A stretch of 64,000 bases of DNA from an uncultured Christensenellaceae bacterium. Its GTDB lineage: Bacteria > Bacillota > Clostridia > Christensenellales > Pumilibacteraceae. A model generated the notes under the pieces. It was not told where the DNA came from. It did not search any database and worked only from the letters and a program-made list of their open reading frames with translations. Positions 35,680 through 44,037 of the stretch are shown here, in pieces. The translations under genes and the position numbers were made by a program. Every line of letters begins with the position of its first letter. Position 1 is the stretch's first letter. The stretch is from the NCBI GenBank assembly GCA_910587455.1, contig CAJULK010000009.1:1-64000 (forward strand). Direction: 5' to 3'.

Positions 35680-35829
35680 CAATCTCTTATGTAACGGCGT
35701 ATGCGCTTCGCGGTAATGCGGTTGAGATTCTTCGTCGGGCTTCGTCCTCGTTCGGAATGACAATAAGAAATGGCGGCTGCGCCGTTTACCCTTAACATCA
35801 TTGTCGTTCCGAGCGTAGCGTGCAATCCG
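35680..35829. repeat. Palindromic intergenic repeat between feoA and feoB
   Basis: CAATCTCTTATGTAACGGCG, GATTCTTCGTCGGGCTTCG and TCGGAATGACAA face CATTGTCGTTCCGAGCG and GTGCAATCC. The element splits the feo cluster. The remaining bases to feoB hold only an AGGAAGGT-like ribosome site (TGGAAGGT). Confidence 0.8.
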
Positions 35830-35928
35830 CAAATTCATAAAATCGTTTGGGCGCGGCGGTAATAACAGTCAAATGCGCGACGGCGGAAATGTGCAGCCGT
35901 TGCGTAAATAAATATATGGAAGGTATAT

Positions 35929-38280
35929 ATGAAGATAGCACTGATCGGCAACCCCAACTGCGGGAAGACGACGCTTTTCAACAGGCTTACGGGCAGCACG
36001 GCGCATGTCGGAAACTGGCCGGGCGTGACCGTCGAAAAGCGCGAGGGCACGTACAAGGGGCTTAAAAAGCAAACGGCGGAGAAGATAGAGATCGTCGATC
36101 TTCCCGGTATCTATTCGTTGTCGCCGTATACGCCCGAGGAGATAGTATCGCGCAATTACATGATCGATGAAAATCCCGATCTTGTGATAAACATAGTTGA
36201 CGCTACCAACCTCGAACGCAACCTCTACCTGACGACTCAAGTGCTCGAAGCGGATATTCCAGTGATCGTCGCGCTCAACATGACTGACGCATTGAAGCGC
36301 AAGGGCGACGAGATCGACGCCGACGGACTGTCCGCCGCGCTCGGCGTGCCCGTTATGCCGATAAGCGCGCTCAAGGGCACGGGAGTAAAAGACATGATGG
36401 CGCGCGCTGCCGAGTGTGCCAAAACTTCGAGAACGGGCGTAAGCGTGCTTGAAGAAACGGCGCTGTATCCGTTTGTCGAACGCGTTCGTTCTGTGCTCGA
36501 GGCTGAAGGCGTTACAAACCCGCTGTTCCATGCTTCAAAGCTGATCGAGGGCGATTCCGCCGAATGTGCGCGGTTCCCTATGATCGCCGAGGCGTTCGAA
36601 AACATCAAGACTCGGCTGCCCGACGACGGTTACGGCGGAGATTGCGAGGCGAGCGTAGCGGATGCACGATACCGTTACATAGCGCGAAACTATTCGCCGT
36701 GCTTAAAGCGCAAGGTTCACGCCGCGTCTATGTCGCGGTCGGACAAAGCGGACAAGGTTCTCACGCACAGGATATGGGCGATACCTATTTTTATTCTTAT
36801 AATGTTTGCCGTGTTCCATATAACGTTCAGCGAGGACGTGCTTTTTCTCAATTCGCTGTTCGGCGTGACCGTGGATAACGAACTGTTTGCCGCGGCGCTT
36901 AGGGTCGATCCCGGTGCGGGCGGCGTGCCGAGCCTCGGCGTGTGGTTGCAAAGTTTGCTCGGGTGGGGTACGGGCAGTCTGATAGACGTGACTGCGAGCG
37001 GCTTGGAAGCGGCTGGCTATGCCGATACGTGGGTGTCGGGCTTTTTGTGCGACGGACTTTTGTCCGGCATAGATTCGGTGCTCAGCTTCGTGCCGCAGGT
37101 GCTGTTGCTGTACTTATTCCTTTCTATTCTCGAGGACACCGGATATATGGCGCGCGTGGCGTTTATACTCGACCGTGCGTGCAGAAGATTCGGACTGTCG
37201 GGCAGAGCGTTTATGCCGCTTCTGATGTGCTTCGGCTGCGCCGTGCCCGGGATCATAGCCACTAAAGCGCTCGAAAACGAAAAAGAGCGCAGAATGACGA
37301 TCATGCTGTCTCCGTTCTTTTCGTGCGGCGCCAAGCTGCCGATATGGGCGACGTTCGCGAGCGTGCTCGCAAGCAATTATTGGGGCGGTTACGGCGATTT
37401 AACGGTGTTTATAATGTACTTTATGGGCATTGCCGTCGCTATAATAGCTGCTGTGATACTGAAAGCGACCGCGCTTAAAGGCGATCCGCCGCCGTTCATT
37501 ATGGAGCTTCCGTCGTATCACCGTCCGCAGTTCAAATCGACGATGATCCACTTGTGGGACAAGGCAAAGCATCTGTTAGTGCGTACGGGTACTGTCATTG
37601 CGGTGTCTATAATCGTGATATGGTTTTTGTCGTCGTTCGGTAAAGGCGGATATTGCTCTATAGACGACAGTATTCTCGGATACATAGGTAAAGGCATGCA
37701 GTATTTGTTCTATCCCGTATTTGCCGCGCCCAACGGATTCGTAAGCACTGCTGCGTGCGACAAGTATGCGTGGCGGTTCGTAGTCGCGGCGATCACGGGA
37801 CTTATAGCGAAAGAGATGGTCGTGGCGACGCTCGGCACGGTGTCGGGGCTTGACGGCGACGCTATCTTGGAAGGTGCGGCTACCGACGCGGATTCTCATG
37901 CGTTCAACGCGATGCTCGGAACGATGACGCCCGCCGCCATGTTCGCATATATGGCGTTCAACCTGTTCAGCGTGCCGTGCATGGCGGCAGTGGGCGCGGC
38001 TATGGGCGAGCTCAACTCCAAAAAGCACACGGCGCAGGCGATAGGCTTCTGGCTTTTGACATCGTATGCGGTGAGCTTCGTCGTGTTCTGGCTGGGCAAT
38101 TTCAATACTTACATGTGGGGCATGAGCGTGGGCGTCACGATAGTGCTCGCGGCTCTAATCGCGCTGCTCGTGTGGAAGCTCGTCAAGAACGGCAAAGCCG
38201 CCAAGAAAGCCGCGGCGGCGATAAACGCGGGCGTGCTTGCGGAAACTGCTGCTACAGACATAGAAAGAGAGGATAAATAG
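35929..38280 (+). CDS. feoB: Ferrous iron transporter FeoB
   Basis: 783 residues. The N-terminal G domain has GNPNCGKTTLFNRLTG (G1), GNWPGVTVEK (G2), DLPGIYSL (G3) and NMTD (G4). A helical domain follows, then a polytopic membrane part from about 280, with the Gate/Cys segments MPLLMCFGCAVPGI and SPFFSCGAKLPIW. FeoB imports Fe(II) across the membrane under low-oxygen conditions, fitting an anaerobe. The C-terminal tail is Lys/Ala-rich. The Cys-rich partner gene follows after 3 nt. Confidence 0.97.
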   Translation: MKIALIGNPNCGKTTLFNRLTGSTAHVGNWPGVTVEKREGTYKGLKKQTAEKIEIVDLPGIYSLSPYTPEEIVSRNYMIDENPDLVINIVDATNLERNLYLTTQVLEADIPVIVALNMTDALKRKGDEIDADGLSAALGVPVMPISALKGTGVKDMMARAAECAKTSRTGVSVLEETALYPFVERVRSVLEAEGVTNPLFHASKLIEGDSAECARFPMIAEAFENIKTRLPDDGYGGDCEASVADARYRYIARNYSPCLKRKVHAASMSRSDKADKVLTHRIWAIPIFILIMFAVFHITFSEDVLFLNSLFGVTVDNELFAAALRVDPGAGGVPSLGVWLQSLLGWGTGSLIDVTASGLEAAGYADTWVSGFLCDGLLSGIDSVLSFVPQVLLLYLFLSILEDTGYMARVAFILDRACRRFGLSGRAFMPLLMCFGCAVPGIIATKALENEKERRMTIMLSPFFSCGAKLPIWATFASVLASNYWGGYGDLTVFIMYFMGIAVAIIAAVILKATALKGDPPPFIMELPSYHRPQFKSTMIHLWDKAKHLLVRTGTVIAVSIIVIWFLSSFGKGGYCSIDDSILGYIGKGMQYLFYPVFAAPNGFVSTAACDKYAWRFVVAAITGLIAKEMVVATLGTVSGLDGDAILEGAATDADSHAFNAMLGTMTPAAMFAYMAFNLFSVPCMAAVGAAMGELNSKKHTAQAIGFWLLTSYAVSFVVFWLGNFNTYMWGMSVGVTIVLAALIALLVWKLVKNGKAAKKAAAAINAGVLAETAATDIEREDK

Positions 38281-38283
38281 ATT

Positions 38284-38574
38284 ATGGATTGGCTCGAAAT
38301 ACTGTTGATAATATTGATAATTCTGTTCGTCGGCGGCTATGTCGCTTGGCGTGTAGTCAAAGCCGTGCGCAGTAAGCGCGGAAAATCTACGCGCTCCGCG
38401 TGCGGCGGCGGATGCTCGTGCTGTGCGGCGAGCGGATCGTGTCCGCACGCAAACGGCGCAGCCGCGCAATCGGACGACGACGTTATGCCTGCGATAGAAG
38501 TGCAGTCCGAAGTGTCCTGCGACTTTTCCGACCTCGTCGAAGATGCGAAAAAGCGCAGCGACGGCAAAGACTGA
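38284..38574 (+). CDS. FeoB-associated Cys-rich membrane protein
   Basis: 96 residues. One N-terminal membrane helix (WLEILLIILIILFVGGYVAW) is followed by a basic segment and a cysteine cluster CGGGCSCCAASGSCP. The same architecture occurs in FeoB-associated proteins of Bacillota, placed like this right after feoB. The cysteines may accept Fe(II) or hold a cluster; that is inferred. The C-terminal 40 residues are acidic. Confidence 0.9.
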   Translation: MDWLEILLIILIILFVGGYVAWRVVKAVRSKRGKSTRSACGGGCSCCAASGSCPHANGAAAQSDDDVMPAIEVQSEVSCDFSDLVEDAKKRSDGKD

Positions 38575-38614
38575 ATAATCGCGGTATCTTTCTTACCGAT
38601 AAATTTCAAACGGG

Positions 38615-38655
38615 AACACGGCGTGCGTTTTGCGTGTAGCGCCGTGTTTTCGTTT
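38615..38655 (+). terminator. feo operon terminator
   Basis: AACACGGCG (38615-38623) and CGCCGTGTT (38640-38648) pair over 9 bp and are followed by TTTTCGTTT. The remaining 38656-38841 bases hold nothing recognisable. Confidence 0.82.
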
Positions 38656-38841
38656 GCGCGATTCAAGTAAGCATACCGTCAAACGTCGCGTCGAATATTT
38701 GCATAGCATGACGCGTGCGGCGGTCGTGCAGATATCAGCCGTCGCGAAAAGAGCTATGGGAAGAAAGGGGCAATGCTACGGATATAGCGTTTCGGTATTT
38801 GCCGACGCTCGCAAAGCGGGCGCTTTTTTATTTGTTTTCGC

Positions 38842-38870
38842 TTGAAATATGCCGTCGCGTGTGATATAAT
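38842..38870 (+). promoter_or_regulatory. CDF transporter promoter, probably leaderless
   Basis: TTGAAA (38842-38847), 17 bp, TATAAT (38865-38870), then seven nt (CTTGTGA) and ATG at 38878. Confidence 0.78.
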
Positions 38871-38877
38871 CTTGTGA

Positions 38878-39969
38878 ATGGATAGGCGAACCAAAAATGC
38901 GGTAGTCACACTTGCGGTGGGGCTTGCGCTCAATATTTTGCTCGGCACGACGAAACTTGTCGTCGGCATACTTTCCGAATCGACGTCGGTGTCGTCCGAC
39001 GCTCTGAACAATCTTTCGGACGCCGCAGTATCCGTTGTTACCATAATCGCCGCGGCGCTTGCCGCGCGCGCCGCCGATCACGACCATCCGCTCGGTCACG
39101 GGCGTTACGAATACATAGCGACGTTTGTGCTCGGCGCCGTCATCGTCGCAGTCGGCGCGGAAGTGCTCATAGGCGGGATCAAGCGCATTATCGTGCCTGC
39201 CGACGTTGAGTTCGGGATTATGTTGTGGGTGGCGCTCGGCGCGTCTGTCGCCGTCAAATCGTTTATGGCGGCGTTCTATTTTGTGCGAGGCAAACGTACC
39301 GGCTCGGAAACAGTCAAAGCCGCGGCGGTCGATTCCGTATCGGACGTGGCAGTTACGTCTGCGGTGCTCGTTTGTGCCGTAACGGAAAAATTCACGGGCG
39401 CGCACATAGACGGCTACGCTTCCGTTGCCGTAGCGGTCGTTATTATAGTGTTTGCGCTGCGCATACTCAAGCGCACGGTCAGCAGGCTTTTGGGCGAACG
39501 TCCCGAGCCGGAGCTTGAAAAAAGAGTGCTCGATATTATTACTTCCGCACCCGAAGTTTTGTCCGTGCACGACCTTATAATCAACGATTACGGTGCGGCT
39601 AACAAGACGGGCGAGGCGGACGCGGTGTTTCCCGCCGAAATGAGTTTCGTGGACGTCCACGCGGCGTGCGACAGGCTGGAACGCGAGGTTGCTCATTGCG
39701 CCGGCGTCAGGCTGTGTATCCACGCCGATCCGCTTATCACCGACGACGCGCGGCTTGTGGATATCCGCGAACGCGTAGACGGAGTGCTCGAAGCGTACGG
39801 CGCTACGGCGCACGACCTTTCCATAGAGGATTGCGAAAAATGCGTAGAACTGCACGTAAAGCTTCCGAGCGACAAACTGCCGCGTGCGGAGATAGTCGCG
39901 CAGGCGGAAGCGGAAGTTCGCGCTGTCGTGCCGTCGTATAGCGTGAAGATACTCGTCGATTATATTTAG
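38878..39969 (+). CDS. Cation diffusion facilitator (CDF) transporter
   Basis: 363 residues. Six membrane helices in residues 8-200 with metal-site signatures SSDALNNLSDAAVS (helix 2) and VDSVSDVAVTSAV (helix 5), plus HDHPLGHGRYEY. A cytosolic C-terminal domain (about 215-363) is longer than usual: the dimerisation fold SVHDLIINDYG...VDVHAACDRLEREV is followed by about 60 extra residues ending in VKILVDYI. CDF proteins export Zn, Fe, Mn or Co with proton antiport; the metal is not determined. Its position near feoB suggests iron or manganese, by inference. Confidence 0.9.
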   Translation: MDRRTKNAVVTLAVGLALNILLGTTKLVVGILSESTSVSSDALNNLSDAAVSVVTIIAAALAARAADHDHPLGHGRYEYIATFVLGAVIVAVGAEVLIGGIKRIIVPADVEFGIMLWVALGASVAVKSFMAAFYFVRGKRTGSETVKAAAVDSVSDVAVTSAVLVCAVTEKFTGAHIDGYASVAVAVVIIVFALRILKRTVSRLLGERPEPELEKRVLDIITSAPEVLSVHDLIINDYGAANKTGEADAVFPAEMSFVDVHAACDRLEREVAHCAGVRLCIHADPLITDDARLVDIRERVDGVLEAYGATAHDLSIEDCEKCVELHVKLPSDKLPRAEIVAQAEAEVRAVVPSYSVKILVDYI

Positions 39970-39983
39970 CCGAGGTTGTAACA

Positions 39984-41054
39984 ATGCGGACGAACAAGAC
40001 GAAAAAGGTCATTATCGGAATGTCGGGCGGCGTCGATTCGGCGGTGGCGGCGTATCTATTGAAGCGCGACGGCTATGACGTCGTCGGGCTTTTTATGCAT
40101 AATTGGGAAGAGGACGGCGAATGTCCCGCTGCCGACGACTGGCGTGATGTGACCGCCGTGTGCGACAAGCTCGGCATCGAATGTTATTCTGTCGATTTTG
40201 CGGGCGAGTATGCCGACGGCGTGTTCGAATACTTTTTGAGCGAGTACCGCGCATACCGCACGCCCAATCCCGACGTTTTGTGCAACCGCGTGGTCAAGTT
40301 CGGCGCGTTCCGCGATTACTGCATCAGGCTTGGTGCGGATATGATAGCTACGGGGCACTATTGCAAGCGCGACGGCGACAGACTGCTGCGTGCCGCAGAC
40401 GCAGGCAAAGATCAGTCGTACTTTCTCAATCAGGTAAAAACCGAACAGCTTTCGAACGTTCTGTTTCCGCTTGCCGATATGCAAAAGAGCGAGGTCAGAA
40501 CATTGGCGCGTGAGCTCGGACTGCCCGTTGCCGAAAAAAAAGACAGTACCGGTATTTGTTTTATCGGCGAACGCAAGTTCAAAAAGTTTCTTTCGTCGTT
40601 CCTTCCGGCACAGCGCGGCGACATAGTGGACGTGTCCGGAAACGTCGTGGGCGTTCACGACGGACTTATGTATTATACGCTCGGGCAGCGGCGCGGGCTT
40701 GGTATAGGCGGCGTGCGCGGCGAAGCGGGGCGGTGGTTCGTGCTCGATAAAGATGTTAAAAACAACAGACTCGTCGTTTCGTGCGGCGACGAGTCGGCGC
40801 TGTTTTCGCGCAGTCTCGTCGGTTCGGGACTGAATATCATAGGCGCGTTCGATATGCCCGAAACACTCGCGTGCACGGCTAAAACGCGTTACCGTCAGCC
40901 CGATCAGGCGGCGACGCTTACCGTTTCGGGCGACGGGGGATTCACGCTCGCTTTCGAAGATCCGCAGCGCGCCGTAACGCCCGGGCAGTACGCGGGTATA
41001 TATCTCGGCGAGCGGTGCTTGGGCGGCGGTGTTATAAACTCCGTATGCAAATAG
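39984..41054 (+). CDS. mnmA: tRNA-specific 2-thiouridylase MnmA
   Basis: 356 residues. The PP-loop GMSGGVDSAVAAYLL is near 12-26. Also visible are FMHNWEEDG, the catalytic-Cys segment TPNPDVLCNRVVKFG, TGHYCKRDG, AGKDQSYFL and the second Cys in STGICFIGER; the C-terminal barrel has YTLGQRRGLGIGG. MnmA adds sulfur to C2 of U34 in tRNA-Lys, -Glu and -Gln. It starts 14 nt after the CDF stop and may share its leaderless promoter. Confidence 0.97.
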   Translation: MRTNKTKKVIIGMSGGVDSAVAAYLLKRDGYDVVGLFMHNWEEDGECPAADDWRDVTAVCDKLGIECYSVDFAGEYADGVFEYFLSEYRAYRTPNPDVLCNRVVKFGAFRDYCIRLGADMIATGHYCKRDGDRLLRAADAGKDQSYFLNQVKTEQLSNVLFPLADMQKSEVRTLARELGLPVAEKKDSTGICFIGERKFKKFLSSFLPAQRGDIVDVSGNVVGVHDGLMYYTLGQRRGLGIGGVRGEAGRWFVLDKDVKNNRLVVSCGDESALFSRSLVGSGLNIIGAFDMPETLACTAKTRYRQPDQAATLTVSGDGGFTLAFEDPQRAVTPGQYAGIYLGERCLGGGVINSVCK

Positions 41055-41105
41055 CGCGACGCTTTGCGACAGGTGCCGAAGATCCGATTTCGACAAACAA
41101 AGCGC

Positions 41106-41134
41106 TTTACAAAAACGAACGCGCGTGGTAAAAT
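41106..41134 (+). promoter_or_regulatory. Promoter of the membrane zinc protease gene
   Basis: TTTACA (41106-41111), 17 bp, TAAAAT (41129-41134), then AAAAGGAG and ATG at 41185. Confidence 0.78.
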
Positions 41135-41184
41135 ACTTCAAACGGGTTGATTATCCGCGAGTCTTATGCGGAAAAGGAGTTGTT

Positions 41185-41925
41185 ATGCCGTTATCGTACT
41201 ATTTTTCGGATCCCGATATAGCTATTTACACGATTTGCGGATGTCTGTTTATACCGATGCTGATAATAAGCATTATCGTACAGATCAGGGTGCAGACGGT
41301 ATTTGCCAAGTATAACGCGTTTCCTAGCTCGTCGGGCATATCGGCGCAATCGTATGTGCGTAATTTTTTGGAAACAAACGGCGTTCACGGAATAAAATTC
41401 GCGGCGGTGCGCGGTTCGCTTACGGACAACTTCAATCCGCGCACTAACACTATTTCACTCTCCGATTCAGTGCGCGGCTCGGCGGCGGTCGGCGCTATAG
41501 GGGTTGCCTGCCACGAAGCCGGACATGCCATCCAACACGCGAAAAAGTATTTTTTTTCGTCGGCACGGCTCAAACTCGTTCCTATAGTCAATGTCGCAAG
41601 TTCGTTGATGTGGCCGATATTCATTATCGGCTACGTGCTCGGATTTGCTTCGCCGTATAATTCGATAGGACGCATATTTATAATCATGGGACTTGTTGTC
41701 ATGGGATTGTCGCTTTTGTTTGCGCTCGTCACTCTTCCTACCGAGTTCGACGCGAGCCGACGGGCGTACAAGTATCTTAAAACGTGCCTGCTTCCCGATG
41801 AGGCGGCGGGAGTGAAAAAAGTGCTCAATGCCGCGGCTATGACATACGTAGCTTCGTTCATGATGACGTTTTTGCAGTTTTTGCGGTTGCTTGCGCTTTT
41901 GCGCATCGGAAGCCGCAGGAGATAA
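41185..41925 (+). CDS. YugP-type membrane zinc metallopeptidase
   Basis: 246 residues. The zinc motif HEAGH is at 110-114 (VACHEAGHAIQHA), and the downstream segment TLPTEFDASRRA gives the probable third ligand Glu. Membrane helices are near 18-36, 133-155, 162-180 and 220-238. This is the Zn-peptidase-2/YugP family, common in Bacillota. An earlier in-frame start has no ribosome site. Substrate is unknown. Confidence 0.9.
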   Translation: MPLSYYFSDPDIAIYTICGCLFIPMLIISIIVQIRVQTVFAKYNAFPSSSGISAQSYVRNFLETNGVHGIKFAAVRGSLTDNFNPRTNTISLSDSVRGSAAVGAIGVACHEAGHAIQHAKKYFFSSARLKLVPIVNVASSLMWPIFIIGYVLGFASPYNSIGRIFIIMGLVVMGLSLLFALVTLPTEFDASRRAYKYLKTCLLPDEAAGVKKVLNAAAMTYVASFMMTFLQFLRLLALLRIGSRRR

Positions 41926-41957
41926 CGGTGCTTTTACGGCAGGTATAGTATATAAGC

Positions 41958-41986
41958 AAAACAGGGCTTTTTTAAGCCCTGTTTTT
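41958..41986. terminator. Bidirectional terminator between convergent genes
   Basis: AAAACAGGGCTT (41958-41969) and AAGCCCTGTTTT (41974-41985) form a perfect 12-bp stem with a TTTT loop. It has T-runs in both directions. Confidence 0.93.
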
Positions 41987-42009
41987 GTTTGCGCTCGCTT
42001 ATGGCGGCG

Positions 42010-42555
42010 CTACTCTTCACATTCGACGATATTGTCTATAAACTCGTCTTTGAGCGTGTAGGAGTGCAGATGCGTTTTGCCGTTCTTATCTATAAGATAG
42101 AACTTTGCCGAATCGTCCCAATAACATTCGGCGATGCGGTCGTAATCGTCGAAGAACGCGGCGAGATCGGACTTGCCGATGGTTGCGCGCAGCGATTCGC
42201 TCAGCATTGCGTAAGCCGCATTCACATCGCCGTTTTTAACGAGGTTGAACAGACGCGTGATCCGACCCGATGTCGCCGTGCTTTGCTTATCTGCGCTGCC
42301 GTATACTATCATGTATCTCGGCGCAAGCGTAAGAAGATAGTGGTCGTCGCCCAACCGCAGTCCCGAACACAGTTCGTCGGAAACGTTGTCGGCGCCGTTC
42401 AGCTTGACGGTGTACGGCAAAAGCGTGTGTTTAAGCGGCAGTACGGTAATGTATACTACGTCGTATTCGGACATCGTAAGACTGTCTACGCGTTCGTACA
42501 TGACGCCGTTTATAAAATATATACAGTCGAATTCGCTTTTTATGTGCAGTTCCAT
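42010..42555 (-). CDS. Protein of unknown function
   Basis: 181 residues, no family recognised. The N-terminal half has strand-like segments (DCIYFINGVMYERVD, YDVVYITVLPLKHTLLPYTV, HYLLTLAPRYMIVYG) and may be a small beta-barrel or scaffold. The C-terminal half is helical (FNLVKNGDVNAAYAMLSESLRATI) and acidic, ending VECEE. There is no clear Shine-Dalgarno site before the ATG. It is flanked by a strong bidirectional terminator. Confidence 0.68.
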   Translation of the reverse strand: MELHIKSEFDCIYFINGVMYERVDSLTMSEYDVVYITVLPLKHTLLPYTVKLNGADNVSDELCSGLRLGDDHYLLTLAPRYMIVYGSADKQSTATSGRITRLFNLVKNGDVNAAYAMLSESLRATIGKSDLAAFFDDYDRIAECYWDDSAKFYLIDKNGKTHLHSYTLKDEFIDNIVECEE

Positions 42556-42645
42556 ACGCTATTTTTATGATTCGCCGAGCGCGCGTATGTATATTTCGCC
42601 GATATTATGTCTATCATTTTACGGACGGAGGTGTACACGTATACG

Positions 42646-43227
42646 ATGAATATCAAAAACAACAATAACTGGACGATACAGCAAACGGTCGATCTTTTTA
42701 AGCTGTGCGAACGTGCGCGCGGGCGTGGCGAAAGTCTCACCGTGGCGTTCGAAGAAACGGCGCGAAAGACGGGGCGCTCGGTGAATTCGGTGCGCAATTA
42801 TTATTACGGTCAGTCCAAGACGTTCGAGCTTGTTCCCGAGGTGGCGGAACGGTTGGGTATCCGTCCCGCAGGCGTGAGACGCGACGGGTTTGTGCCGTTT
42901 ACGCAGTCCGAAGTCGAAGAGCTTATAAAAAACGTGCTCACGGCAAAGGGCAGGGGCAAGAGCGTGCGGGCGGCTATATTCGATCTTGCCGGCGGCGACG
43001 CAAAAAAAGCGCTGCGCTTGCAGAACAAGTACCGTTCGGTGTTGCGTTCGCATCGCGCGCTCGTGGAAAACATTATGCGCTCGCTCGATGCGGAAGGTAT
43101 TCCGTACCGCGATCCGTACGAAAAACAGTCCGGCGGTGATAATTTCGCGCGGCTGACCGAATATATTGCGGCGCTCGATTCGGCGCGCGTCGGCAAGTTT
43201 CTTTCGCTTATAGAAAAACTGACCTGA
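42646..43227 (+). CDS. Putative DNA-binding protein with two Myb/SANT-like repeats
   Basis: 193 residues. Two similar helical blocks are seen: WTIQQTVDLFKLCERARGRG with VAFEETARKTGRSVNSVRNYYYG (residues 8-50), and FTQSEVEELIKNVLTAKGRG with VRAAIFDLAGGDAKKALRLQNKYR (about 85-130). The pattern resembles RsfA-type Myb-like regulators of Bacillota but is divergent. A GGAGG site lies 14 nt from this ATG; a GTG at 42631 is an alternative. A terminator follows at 43266. Confidence 0.6.
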   Translation: MNIKNNNNWTIQQTVDLFKLCERARGRGESLTVAFEETARKTGRSVNSVRNYYYGQSKTFELVPEVAERLGIRPAGVRRDGFVPFTQSEVEELIKNVLTAKGRGKSVRAAIFDLAGGDAKKALRLQNKYRSVLRSHRALVENIMRSLDAEGIPYRDPYEKQSGGDNFARLTEYIAALDSARVGKFLSLIEKLT

Positions 43228-43265
43228 CTCAATGCGTAAAAGCTGTAAGGCGGGATCGCATGCGG

Positions 43266-43290
43266 GCGGCGGCATTTTGCCGCCGCTTTT
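43266..43290 (+). terminator. Terminator after the Myb-like gene
   Basis: GCGGCGGCA (43266-43274) and TGCCGCCGC (43278-43286) form a perfect 9-bp stem with a TTT loop, then TTTT. Confidence 0.88.
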
Positions 43291-43339
43291 CGCGTTAGTG
43301 ATAAGTGTTCTGTCGTTCGGCGATGTGCGCGCAAAACGC

Positions 43340-43368
43340 TTGATATTTTTTATGCGGTGTGTTAAAAT
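43340..43368 (+). promoter_or_regulatory. Promoter of the NUDIX-asparaginase-RyR operon
   Basis: TTGATA (43340-43345), 17 bp, TAAAAT (43363-43368). ATG is at 43405 after a GGGGAAAG site. Confidence 0.8.
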
Positions 43369-43404
43369 CATTACAGCAAATTTTACGGGGAAAGTTTCGG
43401 CATC

Positions 43405-44037
43405 ATGGATTTGGCTAAAGACAGAAACGGAAAAACCGAGGCGGAGTTTTTGCGTGAATATGACGTTACTAAGTATTTCCGTCCGTCGGTGACCGTTGAC
43501 GCGGCGACAGTCGCTAAGACCGCGCGCGGGTATAAGGTGCTTCTCGTAAAGCGCGGCGGGCATCCGTATATAGGTTCGTGGGCGCTGCCAGGAGGATTTG
43601 TCGAACAGAACGAGCCGTGCGAAGCCGCTGCAGCACGCGAGCTTTATGAAGAAACGGGCGTTTCCGGTGTTGCGCTTAGACAGCTTGTAGCGGCGTCCAA
43701 GCCGGACAGAGATCCGCGCTGGCGGAATATTACGGTCGTTTTTTACGGGCTTGCAGACCGCGAAATCGCGGCAGTCGGCGGCGACGATGCGGACAAAGCG
43801 GAATGGTTCGAGCTTGCATGCATTCAAAAAGATTCTGTCGTGAACGTCGAGCTGTCCCGTTGCGGACAGACGTTCGGCGCCGTGCTCGACGTCAAGCGCG
43901 ATGCATTCGGACGCATAGACCTTAATGCGACGAAGATAATCGAACGCGGAATAACGGCGTTCGACCATGCCGCTATACTCGCATACTTGTTCGAAGAGTT
44001 GGAACGCTCAAATCAATTTAAGGAGAAAAAGCAGTGA
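43405..44037 (+). CDS. NUDIX hydrolase
   Basis: 210 residues. The NUDIX box runs from GGFVEQNEPCEAAAAREL to YEETGV (about residues 68-90), with all consensus residues. SVTVDAATV and KVLLVKRGGHPYIGSWALPGG precede it, as in ADP-ribose pyrophosphatase and NrtR-like proteins. A helical C-terminal part (ATKIIERGITAFDHAAILAYLFEEL) is present but no winged helix is obvious. It cleaves nucleoside diphosphates linked to another moiety; the substrate is unknown. Its stop overlaps the next GTG (GTGA). Confidence 0.9.
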   Translation: MDLAKDRNGKTEAEFLREYDVTKYFRPSVTVDAATVAKTARGYKVLLVKRGGHPYIGSWALPGGFVEQNEPCEAAAARELYEETGVSGVALRQLVAASKPDRDPRWRNITVVFYGLADREIAAVGGDDADKAEWFELACIQKDSVVNVELSRCGQTFGAVLDVKRDAFGRIDLNATKIIERGITAFDHAAILAYLFEELERSNQFKEKKQ

